Positions 12,046 to 22,600 of a stretch of 64,000 nucleotides of DNA are shown here, one piece after another. Where the stretch lies: NCBI GenBank assembly GCA_022414725.1, contig CM039462.1, positions 129,878,845 to 129,942,844 of the forward strand. Reading direction: 5' to 3'. Numbering within the stretch: position 1 is the first letter of the stretch; each line of letters begins with the position of its first letter. Position numbers and translations under genes: made by a program. The notes under the pieces were generated by a model. That model was given only the letters and a program-made list of their open reading frames with translations, did no database searches and had not been told where the DNA came from. This DNA is from Microglena sp. YARC (Eukaryota; Chlorophyta; Chlorophyceae; Chlamydomonadales; Chlamydomonadaceae).

Positions 12046-12284
12046 TGGATTCATCTAACACAGTTCAAGTTGAAAAAACCATTCACCGCCACATCACATC
12101 TAATCCTTAGTTCCTTACAGACTAGGACTAATGCAAGAAGGACCCATCCTTTTTACCCCCCCCCCCCCCCCCCTAATTGCAACATTCTAATCAATGTAGT
12201 ACCAGAGAGCTACCAGAGAACTGGAGCCATGTAACCAAGTTCAAGCATCATCATCATCTTCACAATCTTAACTATCATCACTTT

Positions 12285-12500
12285 TAAGACAACACGTAGA
12301 CAAACTCATCTCTAAGCTGCACAGAGAATCTGTTACCTCCTGTACCAGCATTCATGCCACACGTCGCATGAAGGAGTCCCCCTACTGCCTGGAGGGGTGA
12401 CACTTACTATGTCTGCCATGATGACTTTTCCCAGCTGCAGCGTACAGGAGGGCCCCCAATACCACCACGCCTCTCAAGGCGTTATCTTTTTTTCTTATTT
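12285..12500 (+). mobile_element. 5'-truncated 3' end of the Dualen-like LINE
   Basis: From ACACGTAGACAAACTCATCT to GGCGTTATCTTTTTTTC this is the reverse complement of the 3' end of the large minus-strand LINE (30695-30905), roughly 85-90% similar by eye. It can be read as a decayed copy of the same C-terminus (HVDKLISKLHRES.. then ATRRMKESP..), ending in a T-run after the shared GGCGTTATC. A short insertion with only the element's 3' end is what target-primed reverse transcription commonly leaves. Confidence 0.72.
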
Positions 12501-12599
12501 CAACATCAAGACCAGGAGCGACAAGCATTCCAATGCAGCTTCAAGCATTGGGTTTGACACTCACAGCGCCTCCAACCAAAAACTCAACCGAGAATAACA

Positions 12600-12895
12600 G
12601 ATGGTCTTTTCAGCTACAAGCAGCAGCTTCAAGGCAGCTGCCTAAAACCATGTAAAACATATCCAGTCAATCCTCACAGCGCCTGCAACCAGAAGCTGAA
12701 CCAAGAATCACAATTGGTCTTTTCAGCTACAAGCAGCAGCTTCTTGGCAGCTCCTCCGACTACAAGCAGCAGCTTCTAGGCAGCCCCCTTGACTACAAGC
12801 AGCAGCTTCTAGGCAGCTCCCCTGACTACAAGCAGCAGCTTCTAGGCAGCTGCCCTAACTACATGTAGCAGCTTCTAGGCAGCTCCCCTGACTAC
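12600..12895. repeat. 33-bp minisatellite (CTACAAGCAGCAGCTTCTAG..)
   Basis: Six or seven copies of CTACAAGCAGCAGCTTCTAG plus GCAGCTCCCCTGA; the first two (12605, 12720) are more diverged and separated by longer spacers. Confidence 0.88.
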
Positions 12896-12899
12896 ATCT

Positions 12900-13410
12900 G
12901 TGCTATACAGAGTGCGATGCGGAACTTGGGAGGTTTATGTGTGTGTGTGTTAGGGGGGGGGGGGGGGGGGGGGGGCATTTCTGACTTTCTAGTTTAGCCG
13001 GACCCACGCGTCGCCATGCAGCAACATATATGCGTCCGACAAAAAAAAGTGCTGGCGTGGCTACACGCTCAGGGCTCACATTCTTTAGAATGGCAAAATA
13101 ATAAAATTGAGGACGGCGCCAGTTGGCGTGGCTTGAGGAGCGGGGCACAGGTTCTTTTGAATGTTCCCACGAGCTTCAATCCCTTCAAACAGGAAAGCTA
13201 AAAAATCAAGCGTATGAGCTCCGTTCATGCGTGAAGCTTATGCAAAGGTGTGTAGCATTGTGTATTGGTGGTTGGCCCCCTCAACCTCACGCCTTGTAAC
13301 TAGGCATACTATTTATTTATATTGTTTATGCAAAGGTGTGTGGTTGGCCCCAGTGCGGGCAAACGGGCTGCCCCCCTCAACCTCACGCCTCATAACAAGG
13401 CGTACTATTC
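12900..13410. other. Unassigned stretch with G-run and start of a repeat unit
   Basis: A run of about 24 G at 12953-12976 is followed by unique-looking sequence to about 13225. From 13225 the sequence is a diverged first copy of the unit that flanks the next minisatellite (CAACCTCACGCC.., then a CATACTATTTATTTAT-like end). No convincing gene was seen. Confidence 0.45.
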
Positions 13411-14190
13411 CTGTATATTATTTATGCAGGGGGCTTGGGGGCTGGTGAGTGGCCCCCTTATATATTATTTATGCAGGGGGCTTGGTGGTTGGTGGGTGGC
13501 CCCCTTATATATTATTTATGCAGGGGGCTTGGGGGCTTGGTGGGTGGCCCCCTTATATATTATTTATGCAGGGGGCTTGGTGGTTGGTGGGTGGCCCCCT
13601 TATATATTATTTATGCAGGGGCTTGGGGGCTTGGTGGGTGGCCCCCTTATATATTATTTATGCAGGGGGCTTGGGGGCTTGGTGGGTGGCCCCCTTATAT
13701 ATTATTTATGCAGGGGGCTTGGTGGTTGGTGGGTGGCCCCCTTATATATTATTTATGCAGGGGGCTTGGTGGCTTGGTGGGTGGCCCCCTTATATATTAT
13801 TTATGCAGGGGGCTTGGTGGTTGGTGGGTGGCCCCCTTATATATTATTTATGCAGGGGGCTTGGGGGCTTGGTGGGTGGCCCCCTTATATATTATTTATG
13901 CAGGGGGCTTGGGGGCTTGGTGGGTGGCCCCTTATATATTATTTATGCAGGGGCTTGGTGGTTGGTGGGTGGCCCCCTTATATATTATTTATGCAGGGGG
14001 CTTGGGGGCTTGGTGGGTGGCCCCCTTATATATTATTTATACAGGGGGCTTGGTGGCTTGGTGGGTGGCCCCCTTATATATTATTTATGCAGGGGGCTTG
14101 GGGGCTTGGTGGGTGACCCCAGTGCAAAAAACGGGCTGGCCCCCTCAACCTCCTCATGCCTCGTAATAAGGCGTACTATTTATTTATAAT
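13411..14190. repeat. 48-bp GC-hairpin minisatellite with flanking repeats
   Basis: About 14 copies of a 48-bp unit: TATATATTATTTATGCAG followed by GGGGGCTTG, a variable GGGCTT or GTGGTT block, GGTGGGTGG and CCCCCT. Single copies vary by 1-4 bases. GGGGGC and GCCCCC within each unit can pair, giving one hairpin per unit separated by AT-rich linkers. Because 48 is divisible by 3, all three plus frames read through with a 16-residue period (for example YYLCRGLGGLVGGPLI). Both ends are flanked by the same CCCAGTGC..CAACCTC..AAGGCGTACTATT segment (13350-13410 and 14118-14190). Confidence 0.92.
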
Positions 14191-14265
14191 TAGGGTAAGC
14201 CTCCACCACAACTGCATCCAATCTATTTTGATAAGAATGCTTTGATTTTGATTGATTATGTGTGT

Positions 14266-14335
14266 CTGTTACTGCCGAAGACGGTGAGCAGGCTTAAAGG
14301 CTGGAACCATGTAACCAACTTAAAGTTCAAGTTCA
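14266..14335 (+). repeat. Hairpin-motif family copy
   Basis: ACTGCCGAAGACGGTGAGCA followed by a diverged hairpin part and CATGTAACC; same orientation as the other copies. It lies immediately downstream of the last echo of the PTC7 terminal exon. Confidence 0.75.
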
Positions 14336-14780
14336 ATTTTCACCTGTCTGTAGGGAAGCCATCCAAGCCTGATCAACTCTGAGTACAGTGGCTGACATTT
14401 TGTAGCTCCAAGTGTCAACAATCAACAATCTTGAATTAGGAAGATGACGGCTATGCCTGAACCATTGGTATGATGAATTAGGAATCTGACGGCTGCGCCT
14501 GAACCATTGGTGCGATGACTGTGATGCCCGCCACCACAACTGCGACCAAGGCTTAGCCCCCACCACAGCGGCCACCAAGCCTGGTCTACTCTTGAGTAGA
14601 GCAGCTTACATATTGTCACTCCTAATGTCAGTAGTCTAGTATCAACAATCTTGAAACGGGAATCTGACAGCTGCGCCTGAACCATCGGTGCGATGACTGT
14701 GATGCCCGCCACCACAGCTGTGACCAATCCTGGCCTACTACTGGAGTATAGTGGCTGACACATTGTTGCTCCTAATGCTA
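14335..14780 (-). repeat. Diverged echoes of the PTC7 last exon
   Basis: Two or three copies (about 14440-14480, 14485-14540, 14660-14725) of a segment that on the minus strand reads like ITVIAPMVQAQLSDS, closely resembling the end of the phosphatase, DDITVIVSMVEAQPSDS. They are embedded in a duplicated unit of roughly 200 bp. The frames are not part of a splicing path I can build, so I treat them as old 3' echoes. Confidence 0.65.
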
Positions 14781-14789
14781 ACAATCAAA

Positions 14790-15430
14790 AGTCAACAATC
14801 TGAATTGAAACAGGAATCGAAAGGCTTCGCCTTTGTTTTTCTTCTCCTTTTCTTCTTGTGTGGAATCTGAGATGCCCTTTTTATTCTAATGCGGCGCTTG
14901 TATATTACCAATATGGTATTGTGATTTTCTTTGATACAAAAGGCTTTGCTCTCTCTATCTATGTATTCTTTTTTTGGTGGAGCCTCCTCTTCAAGGGGGC
15001 GGGAGCCCCCAGGGTTACCCATTTGTCTGTCTGAGTGTCCGACCGACCGTCTGACAGAGACGAAGCCTGACACGTCAGCCAACAGCCTCATAACTAACTT
15101 ACTTCATTTGCCGCCTGTTGTTCCGTTGCGAACGTTTCCCCCCATTTTTAGCATCCCATGCGACCCTGCATGGAACTTGTTCTTCTCCCTTTTCCCTGTG
15201 GAATCTGAGATGCCCTTTTTGTTTTAATGCGGTGCTTATATATTACGAATATAGTATTGTGATTTCCTTTGATACCAAAGGCTTTTCTCTCTCTATACAT
15301 ATATTCCTTCTTTCTACATATATATGTTCCATTTTTTCTGAACATGTTTTCCCTTTTTCTATATATCGATCCCGCCCAATCCCCCTCGGCTCCGTCGAGC
15401 CGAAGGTACATTAGAAGTCCAGCAGGTGAC
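14790..15430. repeat. Tandem duplication plus dispersed GGGGGCGGGAGCCCCC repeat
   Basis: A block beginning GGAATCTGAGATGCCCTTTT at 14861-14985 recurs at 15199-15320 (spacing about 338 bp). Between them, 14980-15175 matches 25238-25430 in order and orientation: the GC-palindrome GGGGGCGGGAGCCCCC, ACCCATTTGTC, GACACGTCA, CATAACTAACT and a GTTCCGTTGC block. The two copies lie on opposite sides of the PTC7 gene. Confidence 0.75.
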
Positions 15431-15464
15431 GAGAAAAATGTAATCATCATCATCATCAATCAAG

Positions 15465-15507
15465 AGTCTGAAGGCTCTGCCTCTACCATTGATACGATGA
15501 CGTAGCC
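15465..15507 (-). repeat. Echo of the PTC7 terminal exon
   Basis: TCAAGAGTCTGAAGGCT through CTACCATTGATACGATGAC is nearly identical to the true exon end at 15840-15882. It is interrupted downstream by the SINE-like element. Confidence 0.75.
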
Positions 15508-15510
15508 CGC

Positions 15511-15720
15511 TTCAGTGATACGATTGGTCTAGTGGTACACCAAATCGCTGAACGACAAAGGGTCGGGGGTTCGATTCCCCCCTACGGTCACCCTTAGCGT
15601 TGCAGGTTGTTGTCAACCGCGATGGTAGCTTGACAAGTCGAGGTGGTAGACCGTTCTCTGCCCGCGTACGACGGGCTCCCTTAACACCACGCCCCACCAG
15701 GCGTTATCATTACGACGATG
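15511..15720 (+). mobile_element. SINE-like element: tRNA-like head and LINE-like 3' tail
   Basis: The head (15515-15591, 77 nt) has a plausible box A (TGGTCTAGTGGTA), a D stem (TGGT/ACCA) and a perfect T arm, GGGGGTTCGATTCCCCC (box B GGTTCGATTCC). The acceptor stem pairs at only four or five of seven positions and the anticodon arm does not form cleanly, so it is not a working tRNA. The tail at 15665-15712 (TACGACGGGCTCCCTTAACA, CCACGCC, GGCGTTATC) matches the 3' end of the Dualen-like LINE (30705-30760, reverse complement) and the 12.3-kb tail. Seen: head and tail similarity. Known: many SINEs share the 3' tail of the LINE that mobilises them. Inferred: this is such a pair. Confidence 0.6.
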
Positions 15721-15839
15721 TGCTCGAGGGCAAGATGCTCGAAAACGGGACGCACAGCAGGAGCAGCAGCAGTAAGAGTGGTGAGCAGAGGTTTGACAGG
15801 CATGGCCAGTTCGATGCCAAGCCAAGAAGTCCCACCCAA

Positions 15840-15981
15840 TCAAGAGTCTGAAGGCTGCGCCTCTACCATTGAGACGATGACTGTGATGTCATCCATTTTC
15901 CCACCGGAGAGGGAGGCCAGTTGGAGCCGCCCATCTTTGAAACTCATACCCAGTAGCTTTTCATAAAAAGGCATGTCCAAT
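15840..15981 (-). CDS. PTC7: PTC7 terminal exon with stop
   Basis: 142 nt; acceptor CTGCCTTAG|ATTGG. It completes the split Gly codon of the preceding exon, reads LDMPFYEKLLGMSFKDG.. and then LSGGKMDDITVIVSMV, ending AQPSDS and TGA. GGKMDDIT contains the C-terminal metal-binding Asp of PP2C enzymes. Confidence 0.9.
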
Positions 15982-16739
15982 CTAAGGCAGAGGGGCAAGA
16001 ACGGGACAAAAGTTAGTTGTGTGTGCGGTGTGCGGTTTGTTGGTGTGGGGGGTAAGGGTAGGTATGTATGTGGGTGTGGAAGGGTGTATGTTGTTGAGGT
16101 TGGGTGGATGAGTAAGAGGGCCAGTTGGAGCCGCCCATCTTTGAAACTCATACCCAGTAGCTTCTCGTAAAAAGGCATGTCCAAACTAAGGCAGAGGGGC
16201 AAGAACGGGACAAAAGTAAGTTGCGTGTGCGGTGTGTGGGTGTGGGGGGTAAGGGTAGGTATGTACGAGGTGTGGGTGGGTGGGTGGGTGGGTGTGGGTG
16301 GGTGTATGTTGTTGAGGTTGGGTGGATGAGTAAGAGGGCCAGTTGGAGCTGCCCATGTTCGAAACTCATACCCAGTAGCTTCTCGTAAAAAGGCATGTCC
16401 AATCTAAGGCAGAGGGGCAAGAACGGGACACAAGTAAGTTGCGTGTGCGGTGTGTGTGGGGGGGGGTGTATGTTGTTGAGATTGGGTGGATGAGTAAGAG
16501 GGTCAGTTGGAATCCCCCCCCCCCCCCCCCCCCCCCCCCCTGCCCCCCCCTTGAAGCTCATGCCCAGTAGCTTTTCATAAAAAAGCAGATCCAAGGTAGG
16601 GCAGAGGGGTAAGAACGGGACACAAGTTAATTGCGTGTGTGTGGGGGGGGGGTGGGGGGTGTATGTTAGTGAGGAGAGTGTGTATGTTGGGGGGGTAAGA
16701 ACGGGACATAAGTTAGTTGCGTGTGTGTGTGGTGTGTGT

Positions 16740-16770
<31 letters not shown>

Positions 16771-19405
16771 GGGGGGTATGTTTGTGAGGGGAGTGTGTAT
16801 GTTGGGGGGCAAGAACGGGACATAAGTTAGTTGCGAAGTTAGGCGACATGAAGCCATCATCCTCAGCATGCTCCCTTGCCCTAGCTCACAGCCGGTCGGC
16901 GGCATTTTGCAAGTGAGCCACGCTCTTAGGTTCACCCCCCGCACACCCACCACCCGACCCACACTACCACCACCCGTGCCCTTCTGGACTCACCCTTGTG
17001 CGAGGTCCTCGTTGGTATAAAGCGACATGAAATCATCGTCCTCAGCATGCTCCCTTGCCCTAGCGCACAGCCGGTCGGCAGCATCTTGCAAGTCAGCCAC
17101 ACTCTTAGGTTCACGCCCTGCCCCCCGCACAACGCCCAACCCACACCACCACCACCCGTGCCCTTCTGGACCTCACCCTTGTGCGAGGGCCTCGTTGGTG
17201 TAAGGCGACATGAAATCATCATCACCAGCGTGCTCCCTTGCCCTAGCGCACAGCCGGTTGGCCGCATCTTGCAAATCAGCCGCGCTCTTAGGGCCAAGCT
17301 CGATGAGCTCCGACTCGAACACGTTGTCCCACAGCCCGTCGCTGCCCGCGATGATCACGTCTCCGGGCAGTACGGGTATGTTGTACAGTTCGGCCTGCTC
17401 AGCGGTGTCGGTAGCCTCAACGAACTCGGGGAAGGCTCCGAATTGCAGGGGGCAGTCGAAGTAGTGCTGCGGGTGTGTGGGGTGGGGTGTGGGTGAGTGT
17501 GTGAGGGTGCTGCGGTGTGTGGGTGGGTGCGTGTCCGTAGCTACCTGCGATGATCACGTCTTCGGGCAGTACAGGTATGTTGTACAGTTCTGCCTGCTCA
17601 GCGGTGTTGGTGGCCTCGACGATCTCGGGGAAGGCTCCAAATTGCAGGGGGCAGTCGAAGTAGTGCTGCGGGTGTGTGGGGTTGGGGTGGTTGGTTGGGG
17701 TGCAGTGGGCAGTCGAAGTAGTGTTGCGGGTGTGTGGGGTTGGGGTGGTTGGTTGTGGGGGGTTGGTTGGGGTGCAGGGGGCAGTCGAAGTAGTGCTGCG
17801 GGTGTGTGGGGGTTGGGGTGGGTTTGGGTAGTTGGTTGTGGGGGGTTGGTTGGGGTGCAGGGGGCAGTCGAAGTAGTGCTGCAGGTGTGTGGGGTTGGGT
17901 TAGTTGGGGTGGTTGGTTGGGATGCAGGGGGCAGTCAAAGTAGTGCTGCGGGTGTGTGGGGTTGGGTTGGTTGGGTTGGTTGGTTGGGGTGCAGGGGGCA
18001 GTCTAAGTAGTGCTGCAGGTGTGTGGGGGTGGGGTGGTTGGGTGGATAGATGGGGTTGGGTTGGGTTGGGGTTGGGTAGGTGGTTTGGGTGGCCAAGTTA
18101 GAAGACTGAATTGCTGAGGGCAGTCCAAGTAGCGCTGGTTGGAGGTGGGTGGTACAAATAAAAACATGACAATCGTGTGTATATATACATATAGGTAGAT
18201 AGATGTGTTGAACATACTATACCATGTATATATATGCTCAATATAGTTACCATTGTGGTATATATATTTATATATATATATATATATTTTTTTCCCTTCA
18301 TATTATACCTGTTTTATACCATTCAAATATATGCTAAATATAGTACATAGCATGTTTGTGTGTTACCTGCAAGGGCCGGGACTTGGCGAGGACTGCACCG
18401 TCCCGGAGTACCATGAAGCCAGAGTCATCCAAGTTGGCGGCAACTTATACATTTATATACCGGTATACATGCAACACAAAAATGAATAAATAAATCAATA
18501 TGTATTACCTGCAAGGTCCAAGACGTCAGGAAGACTGCACCGTTACGGAGTACCATGAAGCCAGAGTCGCCCAAGTTGGCTGCAACTGATTCATTCATGT
18601 ACTAGTATGTCAAATAAATACATAAATAAATAGATAATAATAAATAAATAATACTACATAAATCTGAATAAATAAATAATAATAAATACATGTATTACCT
18701 GCAAGGGCCGGGACTTTGCGAAGACTGCACCGTTACGGAGTACCATGAAACCTGAGTCGCCCAAGTTGGCTGCGACCAAAGCTGAGTTGTCAACATCTAG
18801 CTGCATCACACAGCATTCATATCGTTTTTTTACATATGAGATATACCATTTATATATGTGCTTAATATATTATATACCATTGTTGTGTATTACCTGCAAG
18901 GGCCGGGACTTGGCGAGGACTGCACCGTTGCGGAGTACCATAAAACCAGAGTCGCTCAAGTTGGCGGCGACCAAGGCAGAATTGTCAGCATCTAGCTGCA
19001 TCACACAGCATCAATACATACATTTGTTTTTGAAACATATGAGATATGCCATTTATATATTGGCTAAGTATAGTATATAGCATGTTTGTGTATCACCTGC
19101 AAGGGCCGGGACTTGGCGAGCACAGCCCCGTTGCGGAGTACCATGAAACCTGAGTCGCCCAAGTTGGCTGCGACCAGAGCTGAGTTGTCAGCATCTAGCT
19201 GCATCACACAGCATGTGGCAGATCCTGGCAGCTTGGTGCCCATGTGAGCCACATGCATGGCGCCCTGGGAGGGGTGAGGGTGAGGGAGGGGGTGGATGGA
19301 TGGGATGGGGTGGTTTTGTGTGGGGGTGGGGGGTGGGGGGTGGGATGGGTGTTAGTGTGTGTGTGTGTGCTACATGCATGGCGCCCTGGGAGGGGTGAGG
19401 GGGAG

Positions 19406-19456
<51 letters not shown>

Positions 19457-19624
19457 GGGGGGGGGGGGGGGAAGGGGGGGGGGGGGGATGGGATGGGTTA
19501 GGGGGGGTCCTAGTTGCCAGCATCTAGCTGCATCACACAGCATGTGGCAGATCCTGGCAGCTTGGTGCCCATGTGAGCCACATGCATGGCGCCCTGGGAG
19601 GGGAGGGGAGGGGAGAAGGGGAGT

Positions 19625-19655
<31 letters not shown>

Positions 19656-22600
19656 GGGGGATGGGATGGGTGAGAGGGAGTACAGAGGTGACAGCATCTA
19701 GCTGCATCACACAACATGAAATAGCTGCATCACACAACATGGAATAGCTGCATTGGATCGGCATCTCGCCGCTGTTCAAGGAGCGCAGTAAAAATAAAAA
19801 TAAAATCAATAAGTATAATAAATAAATAAATAAAACAAAATCAATACATAAATATAATCAATAAACAAACAAACAAAATAGATTAGTAAATAACCATGGG
19901 ATCGATCAAGAATCCAGTTTCCTTCCCCACTCCTAAAAAATGAATCAATAAAGAAAGCAATACAGTAAATAAACGCCACAAATCCCACCTACAATCCCAC
20001 CCACACCACACCACCCACCTTTGGATCGATCAAGAATCCAGTTTCCCTGCCTTTGGTCCTCCTCAAACTGCACCTTTTCCTCCAAAACATCGCGCGAGAC
20101 CCACATCTTTTCACTTTTCAAGTAGTGCATGAGTAAATGAGTCCAAGCCACTCACCTTGGGATCGATCAAGAATCCAGTTTCCTTGCTTTTGCTCTCCTC
20201 CCCTCTCCTCTAAAAAAACTTAGAAGATAGAAGAAGAAAAAAGTCAAAAGATAGAAGAAAAATCATATCGTGGGATCGATCAAGAATCCAGTTTCCCTGC
20301 TTTTGCTCCCCTCCTCAAACTGCCCCTTTCCCTCCAAGAAATCGCACAAGACCGACATCTGATCACTTTTCAAGTAGCACATTAAGAATATATAAAAATG
20401 CGCTAGGAATAACCACATTAAGAATAAATAAATAATAAATAAATAATAAAATCACTTTTCAAGTACCACATTAAGAATAAATAAATGATAAATAAATAAT
20501 AAAATCACTTTTCAAGTACCACATTAAGAATAAATAAATAATAAATAAATAATAAAATCACTTTTCAAGTACCACATTAAGAATAAATAAATAATAAATA
20601 AATAATAAAATCACTTTTCAAGTACCACATTAAGAATAAATAAATAATAAATAAATAATAAAATCACATTTCAAGTACCACATTAAGAATACATAAATAA
20701 TAAATAAATAACAAAATCACTTTTCAAGTACCACATTAAGAATAAATAAATAATAAATAAATAATAAAATCACTTTTCAAGTACCACATTAAGAATAAAT
20801 AAATAATAAATAAATAATAAAATCACTTTTCAAGTACCACATTAAGAATAAATAAAATAATAAATAAATAATAAAATCACTTTTCAAGTACCACATTAAG
20901 AATAAATAAATAATAAATAAATAATAAAATCACTTTTCAAGTACCACATTAAGAATAAATAAATGATAAAATCACTTTTCAAGTACCACATTAAGAATAA
21001 ATAAATAATAAATAAATAATAAAATCACTTTTCAAGTACCACATTAAGAATAAATAAATAATAAATAAATAACAAAATCACTTTTCAAGTACCACATTAA
21101 GAATAAATAAATAATAAATAAATAATAAAATCACTTTTCAGGTACACATTAAGAATAAATAAATATAAATAAATAATAAAATCACTTTTCAAGTACCACA
21201 TCTAAGAATAAATTAAATAATAAATAAATAATAAAATCACTTTTCAAAGTACAACTTAAGAATAAATAAATAATAAATAAATAACAAAATCACTTTTCAA
21301 GTACCACATTAAGAATAAATAAATAATAAATAAATAACAAAATCACTTTTTCAAGTACCAACATTAAGAATAAATAAATAATAAATAAATAAATAAAATC
21401 ACTTTTCAAGTACCACATTAAGAATAAATAATAAATAAATACAAATCACTTTTCAAGTACCACATTAAGAATAAATAAATAATAAATAAAATAACAAAAT
21501 CACTTTTCAAGTACCACATAAGAATAAATAAATAATAAAAAATAACAAATCACTTTTCAAGTACACATTAAGAATTAAAAAAATCACTTTTCTAGTAGCA
21601 CATTGAGAATAAATAAAAGTGCGCTAGGAATAAATGAGTCCCACCCACAGTAACAATAGTAAAAAAAAAAAAAACGCCACTTACCTTGGGATCGATCAAG
21701 AAGCCAGTTTCCCTGCTCTTGCTCTCCTCCTCAAACTTCCCCTTTCCCTCCAAGAAATCGCGTGAGATGGACATGAGGGATCGTGAGTAGTCGGCGGGGT
21801 TCACCCCGCTGTCGGCCCAGCCCCCCACTCCATCGGCCACGCCCAGCGCTCCCCCGTGGTGCTCACTGACAAAGTGGGCGTCCTCGCCACCGTAGTGCTC
21901 CTGGAGTGTTGGGGTGGAGAGTGTGGGGGGTGGGGAAGGGGGGGTGGGGGTGGATTGTGTGTGTGTGTGTCTGGGGGGGGGGGGGGGGGATGTGTGTGTG
22001 TGTGTGGGGGGGGGGGGGGGCAGTGTGTGTGTGAGTGCTCACTGACTAAGTGGGCGTCCTCACCACCGTAGTGCTCCTGGAGGTTGGGGTGGACTTCATG
22101 TGTGTGTGTGTGTGTGGGGGGGGGGGGGGGATTGTGTGTGTGTGGTGGTGGTGGTGGTGTGTGTGGGGGGGGGGGGCAGTGTGTGTGAGTGCCTCACTGA
22201 CAAAGTGTGTGTCCTCACCACCATAGTGCTCTTGATTGTCAGGGTGGGGTGGGTGGGGTGTGAGGTGTGGGTGGCGGGGTGGGTGGTGAATGTGTGCATG
22301 TGGTGGTGGAGTGGAAAGTGGCGGTGGAGTGGACTGAAATGCAGCAGTGGTGTATTGTAGTGTAGTGTAGCGGAGAGTGGTGGAATGGAGTGGAGTGGAG
22401 AGGAGAGTGAGCATTGACACCTCCCCCCCCCCCCCCCCCCCCCCCCCCCCTACACCCACCCACCCCACCTCACCACTTTACTCTTATTCTCTAGCTTCAA
22501 ATGTAAAAGCTGAAGTAACAAGCATAGGAACCCTGCGCCACCTCAGGATGAGTTGTGGAGTGGAGAGTGCCTTTCCCACCCCACCCCCCACACACCCACA

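Noticed and set aside
13322..14189. 16-residue-period repeat protein (YYLCRGLGGLVGGP type)
   Set aside because: Three overlapping plus frames are equally open and no splice or start context was found; kept only as a repeat with an interesting period.
15515..15591. Functional tRNA gene
   Set aside because: Good T arm and D arm, but the acceptor stem has mismatches and no acceptable anticodon arm; it is joined to a LINE-like tail.
20376..21590. CRISPR array
   Set aside because: The 53-bp unit has no unique spacers, and the host is eukaryotic; it is a minisatellite.
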